From: Nepenthes gracilis
Lineage: Eukaryota; Streptophyta; Magnoliopsida; Caryophyllales; Nepenthaceae
Length of the DNA stretch: 64,000 nt
Direction of reading: 5' to 3'
Assembly (NCBI GenBank): GCA_033239525.1
Contig: BSYO01000003.1
Location: 3,404,001 to 3,468,000, forward strand
The position numbers were made by a program, and so were the translations under genes. This document shows positions 25,501 to 38,013 of the stretch, piece after piece. The notes under the pieces are model-generated. The model was not told the origin of the DNA. It saw only the letters and a list, made by a program, of their open reading frames with translations, and did not search any database. Positions within the stretch are counted from its first letter, which is position 1; each line of letters opens with the position of its first letter.

Positions 25501-28500
25501 GAGGCTGGAATTAAGAAGCAAAGAGTCGGACGAAGAGATGCCACTCATCACGGCTTGACGTACAATAGCTATATTATTGAAAAAAATATTTAAAAAATAT
25601 ATATATATATAATAGTTATATAATAATTGTTACACTAATTATATTTCTATTATTTTTCAATGTCTTGTATCTAATGCCTAAAATATTTAGCGTTTGGAAA
25701 ACCAAGGGATTAATGTTCACGTGGACTTGTCCCACGTAGGGGCGTTTATAGGGGGATTAGGCTCTGTTGGTTGAGTTAAAATCTATTTCTTACCAAACAG
25801 TCCTAAAAGGGGAGGGGTGTCCTTAAACGGACATCCTATTCAGCGTTTTTTAAATTATTAACCTTAATTATTAGTTTTACTTATTGGTGGGTATTTTAAA
25901 ATATATCGTAGTAAATAAATATTATTTTTTATTAAGAAGGAGGAAATTGTAATTAAGAATTGCTTTTGTGTAATCTCCCACTAAGCCAAATATTATTAAA
26001 TATTATTATGTTTGGTTTCTGATTATTACCTTTAAATTTAAATTGCACCCTCAGTTAGAGTTTTCATTAAAATTAAGCATAGATTATCATAATCTTATCT
26101 TAATTATATTTATTTTTTGTACTTAACGTGTGTAAATTATTCTTATTTTAATATTTTGTGAGAATGTCCAAATTATATATCAAATTAAAATGACAATTTT
26201 TTCTAATTTTAAAATATAAACTAAAATTAAATAGAAATAAATATAGAGTAATGAAAATCTAAAACATTGGATTTTTTTTTATATAGGAAAAAAACCAAAA
26301 AAACAAAAGTTTAAGGCAAGGCACGGAGTGTTCCAAACTATTACTCCGCCTAACGCGTGAAGGTACGCTCCTGCGTAGGTACAGGAGATGAGCGCCGTAA
26401 TTGTATAAAGCGACCGTTATATTATATTATTTTACCTGTCAGTTTTAAAATTCATTAGCGACTATTAACTCTGCTATAAATATATTTTATGTAAAATAAT
26501 TAAGCTAATTTAAGCGTTTTTAAATTCGATTAATATCTGATAATTTTTAAGAATCTGAAAATAAAATTATTTAAAATACCGAATTTTAAACATTTTTACC
26601 AAACAATATAAAAATGACAAATGTTTCAAACCATAATTTAGAAAATTTTAAATTAAAAAAATAATTATTTCCTATTCTTGTGTTATTTCTCCTGTAATAA
26701 TTGTTTTTCTAATTTATCGTTTTCGTGTGACAAAAAAAACTAATTAAATTTAACAGGATATGTTATAATCCATCACGTTTATAATGCAACAAATAAATTT
26801 GCACCCAAAAGAGGGTTGGAAAGAGAAGGAACGTGGAAAGAGGACGAGAGAATATATATTTTTTTATCCTTTAAAATATTTTTATATTATATAGTCAAAA
26901 TTATTATTAAATAGCAGTACATTCAGATTAAGCTAATATTTTAATATAATAATTTTATTTAGTTTTTTTATATTATAAAATAAACTATAACAGTAGGAGA
27001 AGTAGATTAATCAACCTAACAAATTGTCACAATTTAATCAACCTAGCATTAGACATATTTGCTTAATTTGTACTGTTTATATTACTAAATTTACTAAATA
27101 AAAACTGTATATATTAATTCAAAAAGTTATATACATATATACAAAGATTAAGCCATGCGAGTAAGAAAATTAATAGTAACAGAGAAGAAGAAAATCATAT
27201 CATTGTCTTACTTTAAAAATCATATAAACTGTCATTAAACAACAAAAAAGGCTACCAGCCAAGATAATTAAACTTGCATTTTAGAGACAATTAGCTAAGA
27301 TAATTCTAAAGAGATGTAATTTTTTTACATGAATAGAACACAAGATGCAGCTTTTTTTTTTTAATTTCACCATTTTGCAATTATGGAAACAATTTCTCCA
27401 TTGGACTAATAAGAACAAAGACAAAATAAAGGAGTAAATTAAATAGAAATAATATATACTTCCACAGCTGGGCAGCCAAATTTATTACTGTTAGCAACAT
27501 CAATCGGTCGAAAGAGATGAAGTTTATTTTGAAGGTGATGTCTAAGATAGAAGATGCAGGGGGATTGATGCTTAATAAGGAGAGAGTTTGAAGAACAAAT
27601 TTACAGTCTTCACTTTATGGCTGTTAATTTTGTTGTTCGTAGGAGATGACCACTTTTATTCTAGTCTAGGTCTTCACATCATTGAGAGTGTCACGGTGCT
27701 GTAAAATGTAACGTGGGGTATTTATTTTTGAATTCAAACTAGTAGAAAGAATGCTATATACCTTTTAGCTATGTCAATTGTATTATTTTTGAAAAGTATT
27801 TTATATCTTCGTGAATTATTTAACTTTCATCTGACTTTAATTTTATCTAAAAATAAAACTTATATGTATCTAATTCAATAAAATTGAAACAATATTGTAA
27901 AATGTAATATACATTTCTTTTAAATTTTACAATATTAAGGTAAAAAATGTTTAATCTAATTTCTAAAATTAAGGTAAAAAATTAAATATTTACATACTTA
28001 CTCTATAAATATTGTTCTAAATTTATTAAATCAGGCAAATATAAATTTAGTTTTTTTTTAAACAATAAAGTTACATGAAAGTTGAATAATGTTGTTAGAT
28101 ATATAATTTTGTTTCATTTTTTATGACGCATTATAAAAATGACCAAGAGTAGCCTTTGCAAAACTAGTAAAATTTTTATCATATGACCTAAAAATTAGAA
28201 ATTTGAATCTTAAAAATAATTTCTTACATAATATAAGATATAATATACCCAAATGAGTCCTATCCTTCATATCCAACGCACATCGACAGCTTTACACAAT
28301 GGGCTGTCTTTTGTTATTATAAAAAGAAAACCCAAATTTCAGGTCACATATATATATATATATATATATTACACAGCAATTGTGAAGATGTATGGCTACA
28401 ACTTCGAATTCTATCCGGAATTTGATACCCTGTCTTGTTTCCATGGAAGAGCTGAGGTGGGAGAACTAAAAACCTGGGATCAAATAATTAGTGCTCTTAT

Positions 28501-29347
28501 TGCTGAAGAACACAGTGGAATAAGCGATAACGGTTTTCTAGTTCATATAAGAGAAAATTCCACCCAAACGAACGGCAAAAACTGAGAAGAAATAGTACAG
28601 GGCATTAAGCTTCTGCCCCTCAAATCCCCCGTCGCTTGCCTCCTATTAGTTTCTCGTGATCAGCGTGCCGGGCATGTGTGGGACATCATTATTTATTAAC
28701 GCCATATTATTTATTATTATTATTATTACTAATTTATTATATATATTATAATATACGCCCAGATATATCATATTATTTAACTGGGGATGCGACAGAAACT
28801 CTTTAATTCATGTGGTCCTGCCATAAATATGGCGTTTAATTAACTGTGGGTGCAAAATTTTTGTTTTTGTTTTTCTGGGTACTGAGGGACAGAGAGGAAT
28901 ATATGGCAGAAAAATTGCAGTAATTTTTCAGATATGCATGGAGGCTCTTGCTGTCCTTGGAAAATATGAAGCGAGTTTACGTAAACCCTCCACCGCCGCA
29001 CAAATTTGATTTATTTATGAATAAACACGAGCCGAGTTTAGTTTACCCACCAGACCAAAACTATAAACGGGCAAAACTCATGTTTTATACAAGGCTATAC
29101 TTAAAACAAGTGTATGCATAAGCCTATATAAGATTTTATTATTTGACTTGAAATTATAAATCTATTCACGGCCTTGTAAGTATGTTTCTTTGTAACGCTA
29201 TTCATGAGTCAACAAAATAAGTGCAATCGAATTGTTTGTGTGGCTAGATGAACTAATGTCCGTCATATTAATACTTAGCTTAATTGTCTAACGAGCTCTA
29301 AAATCAAGCTCTAAGTGTCATCTATTCTTATGAACAAAGGGAACCAG
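22543..29347. other. Upstream region of ESR2-like gene and AT-rich spacer
   Basis: The first few hundred bases must include the gene's promoter and leader; a GA/CT microsatellite sits at 22675-22700. Beyond about 23100 the sequence is AT-rich with a CT tract at 24834-24858 and a small GC-rich patch at 26320-26420. Open frames such as 25203-25484 (minus) and 28253-28585 (plus) lack any recognisable domain. Confidence 0.55.
22643..22650 (-). promoter_or_regulatory. Candidate TATA box of the ESR2-like gene
   Basis: TATAAATA on the minus strand, about 100 bases before the chosen ATG, which would give a short CT-rich leader. A second candidate (TTTATATAG, near 22768-22776) lies farther out. With that one, the CT tract at 22675-22700 would be in the leader. 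Sequence alone does not decide. Confidence 0.4.
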
Positions 29348-29560
29348 GAGCCTCCATCTCTTAAAAGAGAAGGAAACTATTTTATTTTGAATTTAAACCA
29401 TCTATTTTTAAATAAATAATTATAATTTAATAATTAAATTTAATTAATTTTTAATTTTTTAAAAAATAGTTAATTTATAATAATTTATTTATCTATTTAA
29501 AAATAAATAATTTAAATTTAAAAAAAATAGTATCTGTCTTTTTAAAAGATAGAGCCTCCC
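29348..29560. mobile_element. MITE-like inverted-repeat element, copy C
   Basis: Ends GGAGCCTCCATCTCTTAAAA and TTTTAAAAGATAGAGCCTCC are imperfect inverted repeats. Internal blocks (ACTATTTT...TTTAAA and the mirrored AATTTAAATTTAAAAAAAAT) also pair. It is the same family as 6625-6827 and 7173-7374. It has no coding capacity. Confidence 0.65.
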
Positions 29561-32500
29561 CCGATGCTCCAGTGAACTTTATCAAGTTGAGCTTTTAAAT
29601 TGTTCACGGTTTGCTTAGTTTGTTTCCAGCTTTGAAGTTACCATTTCTCCAATCCCAAAAAAAAAAAAAAAAGGGGGAAAAACAGCAACAAAGACAAAGA
29701 TTTAAGTACAGGGAGGAGAGAGGAGAGAGAGAGAGAGAGAGCCGGGGGGGGGGGGAATCGGAGCGAACATTAATCTGCTGGGTAGTCGGAGGTGTGCATA
29801 TGTAAATAAGAACATCTGCAGCTGCTGACAAGCAGGATGTTGCCTGATCATTTTGTGCCCTAACCCTAATATCCTTCTTTATTACTTCCATCTCAAACCT
29901 CCGGCATAAAAGCCTGTCAAATATTTACGTTTCACTATTAGCTTTGCATTGTACAGCCTCAATTAGCTTCCAAATTTATTCAAGGGAATTTCTTTTCTTT
30001 TATTTTATTTTTAAAAAAGTTGGTAGCTGCTAGAGCATTTTTTTAGTTCTTATTTTTTACTGGGATAAACTATTTACGTGTAGAAGAGTCAAGTTAAGCG
30101 TTATGGGCATGAATATGCACTATAGTTTGGAATAAATATATATAAAAAAAAACTAGGAAAGTTTAAAATATGAATTTTATCATAATATTGTGGAGATGTT
30201 ATCGGTTTTATAATTTGAATTACTCGTGACCATTATGTCAATTAGCTGCTAAATACTTGAATTTCCTTCATTTAGAAAATATAAATACTGATTTTGATTG
30301 GTTTAGAAATCCTTGATTCCATCGTATATGCTACTGTTTACTTTTTTTTTTAATTGAGAAAATCACTTGCGTACACACGACGTATTTTAAAAGCATATAC
30401 ACAGGCAGCATTCTTGATTGACTGGGTACATTGTTAAAGAGACAGTAAAATAGTATTCTGTTTCCCTTTCTGATGGATATGATCTGTTGCATGTGTTATC
30501 ACTTTTGATATTGATAACAAATTAAAGTTAAAAGGCACCATATGTTTCCATTCGTCAGTTTATATGTAAATGTAATGTCAGAAGATCACTATCTAAACAT
30601 ATTATTTCATACATTTATATGTTTTTATATTGATCACTAACATTATAGATAGATAAAATATCATATAATAATTTAAAGGTGTCTTAAAAAAATTTACAAA
30701 ATATATTTATTCATATTCCATAAGTTTGGTGGAATAAGATTATTTTTAGTTAGCAACATTAATTTTGTAGGAGTTTATAATATTGAAAGTCAACCTGTCT
30801 AGTACAAGAACACCCAATTGTGTGGGTAAGGTGATCTCGCAGGACGAAATTAAGGTGGTGTGCCCTCTGAGAAAATCAAAGCGTGCCTATGCAATTAGAG
30901 GTGCAATTACATCAACAACCATCGATTACGAAGACTCTAGCCAAATCATATTAAGTCAGGCAAATGATTCAAAACTAATTGCATTTAGCCCGACATAGGT
31001 CCCCAAAAGAGATTTCTAGGGTTAGATATTATAGTTGCATCATTTACTTTCACGATATTGGCAATTTATTAATCAACCTAACTAAAATATGAACACCCTT
31101 TTTTATTGGCCCAGATAATTACAATTTGAATGAATTGAATATCATAATATTATGTAATGATTTACAAATACTCATTTGGTGAATGCTAATCCTTGACTTC
31201 AATGACAAGATCGTTCATTTAATTTTTTGTGGTCTCTCTTAACTAATTAATCAGCTTAGAATAATTTGAAGATGGGATTAAAAATGGACCTAGCTAGAAC
31301 ACACAATGTTAAATGGTAATTTATTTTAGAATAATATAGTCCTTTTCTAATATTAAAACAGTAATTGCCCCTGCTTAATTAGCACCACCCTATGGTAGAC
31401 TAACTCAGTATCAATCTCTGGGTTGAATAATATTTCCTCTTATTTTTTCCTCTTCCTCACTCCCCGGCCGGTTAAATTATTTATACGTCTGCTTTTACTA
31501 TATATTTTTAGGGATGAAATTGGAGATTTAATTAACTCTTAGGTTATCGGAACATACATAACTTAGCCAAAAAAACAAAAAAAAGAGAGAGAGGGAGGAA
31601 AAGAATACAGCAATTCTATCAAAAAACCCTGAAGTAAATCAATCTCTCTCTCTCTCTCTCTTTTTAAAAAAATTACAGCAATATAAGAGATTTTGAATGG
31701 TCTTTTATATTTAAACGTTGAATTAATTTGAGACCACGGCCATCTTATCTATTTTGGTGAAAATCAAACCAATTCGATTCCTAAGACATATGGTAGTTTT
31801 AAAGCAGTCTGTCCGATCTGATTTGGATTATATGATTTAATTTGAGCATTTGGATCTCGGTGTATTATATTGTTTTATAGGGTTTTTCCATCTTGTGTAT
31901 TAGAGTTGCCATTGATGATTGCATTCAACGGTGTGGAATTTACGGTATTATCAAGCCCTATCACGTTTTGATTATAAAGGATTTTTGCTTCAAAATTGCC
32001 TAAAATTTTTCTCTTAAATTAAACATTTTAATTTCTAAGTGTGTGTGTAAATTTTCATCTCTCATTTAGCTCTCTTTTTTGTGATTTATACATTATGAAT
32101 TTAGGAAATCCCCAAATCCTCAGTATATAATTTATAAAAGTCTTACTATCATTACTAATACCTTAGATTATATACGAAAGTCTATTAGAATGTGAATTCA
32201 TTGCATTATTATACTGTCATAATTAAAATTTTCAGAGTCCAAAGCTGTAGCAAAGTTTGATTTGAATCCAAAGGGAACTTGTTCTAACGGCAATATTATT
32301 AAGGGCACTGGTTAAATAATAACATTCAGCAGCTATGATTATTGTCAATTATAGCAAATATATAAACTATGTCATATAGTCACAGTTGTTTGTATAATAT
32401 AATCATACAGTATTATCAATCAAGTATGTGGGGAAGGACAAAATAATTTTTTACATGCTCAAGATTTTTTTTATATTTTAATAAAATAACCGGTTAAATT

Positions 32501-33000
32501 CAATTTACGGCGCCAAATATTATTTTCCTTTAACCAAAGTAGTATTATTTAGATAGCCTAATGCAAAAACAAAAAAAAAAACAAAAAAACAAAAAAAAAG
32601 TTGTATTATCGGAGCTTTACTCTCTTGAATTAAAGTTTTTAAAGGCACAAACTCTTCTTTTTAATTAAAATTACTCCAAGATAAAAATAATAATAAATTT
32701 TTTTAAAATATATCTTTAACGTATTTCAATTTTCAACCTATTAATTTCGAACAATTTTTCAAATTGTTTTTGAAAAGATGGACTACTAAAAAAAATACTG
32801 AAATACAATTTATTGATATTCTACATTTTAAATCAGTCTCACTATATTAACTTTATGAAATAATATCCAAAATAAAATGCATAACTTATTAAATAATTTT
32901 AAAACATTTCTTGTTCCATAAAAGGGAAAAAAAACAAGAAATTAACAAATCCTCTTAAATAATACAAAAATAAACCTTAAATAGATAGAAAAAGGGGACT
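29561..33000. other. AT-rich spacer, no gene seen
   Basis: Contains A and G homopolymer runs with a GA tract (29650-29755), a GA/CT pair (31583-31664), and an isolated higher-GC block at 30783-31010 whose 71-codon open frame has no known match. No domain or RNA gene is recognised. Confidence 0.55.
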
Positions 33001-33520
33001 GCCATAAGCATTACTGGTCGACTAATAAAGCCGTTGTCGGATGTGCCCCAAGTTTTAGGGCAGGCCATGTCGCCTCTCGCCTAGCTTTATGCATGCCCTT
33101 ACACGTATATATAGCTGCGAGGAGGACACTCCCTCCTACTAATTCATCAATGACATGCATGCCACGTGTGTACCCTACAACAGTGATTTCCCCCCTCGCA
33201 TATGCCCTTATTTTTTGGGGTATCCCTCCCGCGGGGCACAACCGTTCCAATATTCCCAATTCCTACTGGTCCTATCGGAATAAAATTTAAGGAGGGGGGC
33301 GGGGGGGTTCACAAAATACACGAAGGCTAAAGGCCGAAGGCTGTGGGGTTGAATGTATAGCTGCTGGCCCTGCGGCTGGAGTAGTGGTGGCCAGTCCCGT
33401 AGCTACAGTGCTTAGGGCACTCAATGCACTTGCTCTTTCTGTTGGGCATGCATAAATCCCCTCTCTCTCTCTCCAACAGTTGACTTCGTTGCTGCATTTA
33501 TTTATTATCACTACTTCAAC
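33000..33520. other. GC-rich island in the gene desert
   Basis: About 500 bases markedly richer in G and C than the tens of kilobases around it. It includes a run of G near 33293-33307 and a CT tract near 33461-33473. It contains the short minus-strand ORF at 33327-33449. The rest is not assigned; it may be a decayed gene or transposon edge. Confidence 0.5.
33327..33449 (-). CDS. Possible small cysteine-containing peptide (40 aa), unrecognised
   Basis: ATG to stop encodes 40 residues: a basic N-terminus, a CIECPKHC motif (Cys at residues 8, 11 and 15), a His-His-Tyr-Ser-Ser stretch and a C-terminus ending NPTAFGL. I do not recognise it. It lies in the middle of the GC-rich island. A CT-rich stretch precedes it on the minus strand and could be part of a leader. 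There is no signal peptide. It is short enough to be chance, and only conservation or RNA evidence would make it a gene. Confidence 0.2.
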   Translation of the reverse strand: MPNRKSKCIECPKHCSYGTGHHYSSRRASSYTFNPTAFGL

Positions 33521-36439
33521 TTAATAATGCTACTATTATTACCCTCCTCTTTTCAAAACCATAGTGGCCCTTCTTAGCTCTACAATGTGTGCCTTACATT
33601 GATAAAAGTATTATTATCATCGATTTATATAAATTTTACCACACAAAGACAAAAATAAAAATTTTTATAGAAATCAACTATTGAACTTTTTGATCGTGTT
33701 TGTGATAATTTATATATTTACATCATATATGTATGAGTAGCAAATTATATATTTACAAGTAATAAATTATATAATAAAATCAATGAAGAGAGTTTTATAT
33801 GAAAATTATTCTCAACCGAGGGATAAATAATGGAAGAAAACCCTTTAATATTAATACAAGTACGGTTGTAACAAATTATTTAAAATTATATTTAAATTTT
33901 TTAAAAATTTAGACAAATTAAGAAATAAATAGTAAAAGAATAAATAAAAAATCACTAATAAAAATATTATATGCAATGACTAAAATAAAATATTCTAAAA
34001 TAATAAATATCTGAATAAGATTTGAAGCTTACAAGTTGGCAACATGTCTTCATTTTGTTTTTTTCTCTCTCTCTCTCTCAATTTAGCTTTCGAGATATTT
34101 AAAAGATAACTCATATTCACTATTTTAAAATATAGCAAAAGCACTTAAAAGTGTATAGGAAAGTCGAACGGTGGAACTGACATTTGAATGCCAAAAAAAA
34201 ATTTCTCAGAAACTATTCTAACGCTCATGCTCGTTCCATATGTGCATAATGCGTGGCTATACTAAACTATCCAAGCACGAGCACTTTATGTGAGCCTCAT
34301 GCATAACCATTTTATCTAACCTATGCATATATGCTTATCTAGCATGCATTAGGTGCGAATGTATTATCTAAGTTGAGCAAATGTTTCCATCAAGCATGCA
34401 TCAAGCAAATGTTCGCCTGTACCACTATAAATAATTCTCTCATAAAAAAATGTGCAAGTAAATATTGAAAGAATTTTTATAAAGTATGGATCTCGAATTA
34501 TATTTTTAATAATAATTAATTCATTTAAATTGATAGAAATATTGATATTAATTATAATTTTGGGTTAAAATTAATTTTCTAATCGGATTATATCATATGA
34601 ATAATACTTAATTGGCACTTGACCCACGTATATATATATTTTGGATAGTAGAATCGCGCTTGAAAAATATTTTTAAGACACTCATACGCATTTTAGGTAG
34701 AACATTCACGTGCAATGTGTGCCTGAAAATATACATGTGTTTAACGTAGAATGTAAACACCTGATGTATAATTGAGAAATACTCGTACGCTGTACAGTTT
34801 ATATTTTGGTGTTCGAGTACCCGACAGACATATATACGCCAATTTTTTATAAAAGGTCTAATTTATCAATTTTTAGTTATTTTTATACAGTTTCAAGGGA
34901 AAGAGATACAAATGAAAGAGTGAAAGTGAGAGAAAAATTACATAATGAGAAATTAAATAAGAATTAAGAGATCCTTAGATAAAATCAACTACAAGGTAAG
35001 TGTATTCAAATATTTTTTTAAATACTTATATATATACTATTTTTATAATTATAAAATTTATAATTTATGTACATATAATTCTACTCCCATTTTATAAAAT
35101 TTCATAAAATACAAGTATTTGATACATATACATTGTGTCTAAAAGCCGATTTCTACAATAATATTTGTATATGTCCTTAAATCAATTTAAATACTTTTAC
35201 ATATCCTTAAATTTTTAGATACATGTTACTACAAGTCTATATTTGAAATAAATTAATGAAATTAAGTTATTATTGTTGACTTCTTGAAATTTTACTAGAT
35301 GTTATTAAATTAACATATTAAAATTCTTGCATGATTTACAATGGATTCCATGCAATATATTATACCAAAATAAAATAAAAATTCTACATAAATTTAATGA
35401 AAAGTATATTTTTTTAAAATAAAAAATTTAAGAATATGTTTGTATTTGAATAAAAATTTTCAATTTGATTATGTATAAATCATGGTAGAAATTTGACAAA
35501 ATATATTATAATATATCCTAATAGATTATAAAAAAATTAAAAGTCACATTGATCATCTATGGATTAGAAAATCAGCGTTCAGCCCCATTTTAAATAGTAG
35601 TATATAATTTTTAATTATATAAAACTAATTATAACTTAGATTTTAATTATTCATAATTTATTGATCAAGTCATTACCAATCAATGATCTCTATATTTTTG
35701 ACATAATTTTAGTATATTTTATATATTATATATTTTATTAAATTGATAATCAATTTGAATTATATATATAATAAATTTATAAATAAATGTTACTATTTTT
35801 TAGTTATCTAATAATATCATTTTTCAACATATTTTTAGTGTATATATATATACTTTTGAAAACTTTTATACCTTATTGAATAATAAACTTCTTATTGATA
35901 TTAATTTTACTAACCTTTAAAATTACAAAATTTTGAGCTTATTTGCGGGCAATTCGAATTGAGAAAAGGCTATTTGAGGATTAGATCTAGGATTTTGGAT
36001 ATTAATTTATATATTATGTCAAATGAGAGTAGTAATTATGATGTTAGTTTAATTATTTTAAATTATGTTATATTTAATTGTAATAATGTATAATGCTGGC
36101 TGTTGAGTTTGACTTCAATCTCATCCAACAGTTCGGTCGAGTCATGAGTGTATTTATTCTAATTTAGTTTGGATGATTATTTCATGCGTGATTAAAATTA
36201 TGTTTTTTAGTATTTAATAATCACTTTTACATGTGATATTTTTGGATCATATAATTTGATTTATTATCTTATTTTTAATCATTTTTCGGCATTTGATTTT
36301 CCAAATTCAGGTTTCAACAACTATTTTGAGTTTTAGCCAATGGAATAATTAAATAAAATTTGCATAAAAAATGGAAAATCAGATTTTAGTTAATTGTAGA
36401 TTAGATAATTTAATATTATCTAAATGATTTAGGAATAAA

Positions 36440-36681
36440 AAATTTACAACAAAAATACGTATTGTTGGGACCAGGTCCCCAAAAAATGTATTGACAACTT
36501 TCCCATTTACATTATAATCGAGCTGTTGGCCTGAAAAAAAGCAATATTTCTCGATAAAGTCAGCTGATCAGGTAATTTAGAAATATGGGCATTCAAATGA
36601 TGTACTGCCTCATTATCTAAATGATGTCAAACACATATAGCAAAGGAACTACACCAGTAAATTTACAACAAAAATACGTAT
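36440..36681. repeat. 23-bp perfect direct repeat flanking a 196-bp segment
   Basis: AAATTTACAACAAAAATACG followed by TAT occurs at 36440-36462 and again, identically, at 36659-36681. The enclosed 196 bases (36463-36658) start TGTTGGGACCAGG, are less AT-rich than the surroundings and have no poly(A) tail or terminal inverted repeat. A second shared word, ATTATCTAAATGAT, precedes both repeat copies at different distances. Confidence 0.9.
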
Positions 36682-37575
36682 ATTATATTAATAATTGATT
36701 TAATTTTTTTTATTTATATAACTCTCTTAAATTTGACTATTGATCACTGTGATCTACTTCATCTCATCTAGATTAGTCAATACATATATATATATTGACA
36801 TATATATTTATCAAAGGTTAAAAAAATTGACTGCCTTAAATTTGTTTTATTAAAAAAACATTTGAATAATGAAGTTTTGACATATTGCAAAAGAAAGCAC
36901 ATCTGTCCTTGAATACATATAAGTAATTCCTATAAGTGTACGGACGTATATGTGTTCATAGAGTTCTAAGGGTTCAGAATTTTTTAAAAGTTTGATAAGG
37001 TTAAAAAGTTTCGGAGATTAAAAATTTTAAGTAAGGTCAAGACAGCCAAGATTTTTGTGTGTTCTTTCACGTCTGTTGGGAGCCTCGAACTTGGCTTTTT
37101 ACTGGATATCACATAAATTTAGCTTGGTGTTCTCGCCCAAGATCATAGCCATCTGTTTGCAAGTATGATATTTCGAGGCATCTTTTAATTGTTAAAATAA
37201 TTCATATTCTTTGCTATTTTTTTAAAAAAAATATTTTTTATCATTGGATGTGACTGGTTTTTTTTTTTTTTTACACAGAATTAACAAAATAATACTTAAT
37301 TTTCTTCAAAATTGCCCTGTCCGGAAGGTATACACGAATCTAATAATAATAATAATAAAATGGGTTCACTCATTAAATATTTTCTATTCTTTATCTGAGT
37401 TATTTTTTAAGATTTGCATGGTTATAACCTTGAATATTGAGTCATGCAAGCTAACTTAATCTTTGAAGCCATTAAATTATTATTATTATTATTGTTATTA
37501 AAAAAAAAAGAAAAAGATAGAGATCAATATCTATAAAGCATCTAAATTATGTAATTGAGTTTAACTATTATTTTT

Positions 37576-38013
37576 GGCTCATATAATAATTGATAATTAG
37601 ATAAAATATTTAAAATATATATTTTGGATACTTTTTTGAATAAGGTGACCTTTAATCTAATTTTAATCTTATATGATAATAAATAAATTGATAGAGGATA
37701 TATAAATTCACCCAAATGTTAAAATAACGACTTAGCATGTTATTTGGCAAATAATCATAGAGTTTGTATGATACCAAAAGGATACGCACATTTGGATAAG
37801 ATAAGACCCTGAAAAATTGTGAAGATATATTTTTGATAATTTAAATAATGTGATGTTTAATCCTATTATTTATATGACAGGCTCATATAATAATTGATAA
37901 TTAGATACAAATATTTAAAATATATATTTTAGATATTTTTTGAATAAGGTGACCTTTAACCTTATTATTTATATGTAGTCTTATATGATAATAAATAAAT
38001 TGATAGAGGATAT
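37576..38013. repeat. About 130-bp direct repeat, two copies
   Basis: Copies at 37576-37702 and 37880-38013 share GGCTCATATAATAATTGATA at the start, GAATAAGGTGACCTTTAA in the middle and TTGATAGAGGATAT at the end. They are separated by about 177 unrelated bases. No gene is involved. Confidence 0.85.

Noticed and set aside
28253..28585. 110-codon plus-strand open frame.
   Set aside because: It runs through a TA repeat, begins without context and matches no family; the 65-codon part from ATG 28388 is not convincing alone.
30783..30998. 71-codon frame in a GC-richer patch.
   Set aside because: No domain, no splice continuation and a weak start.
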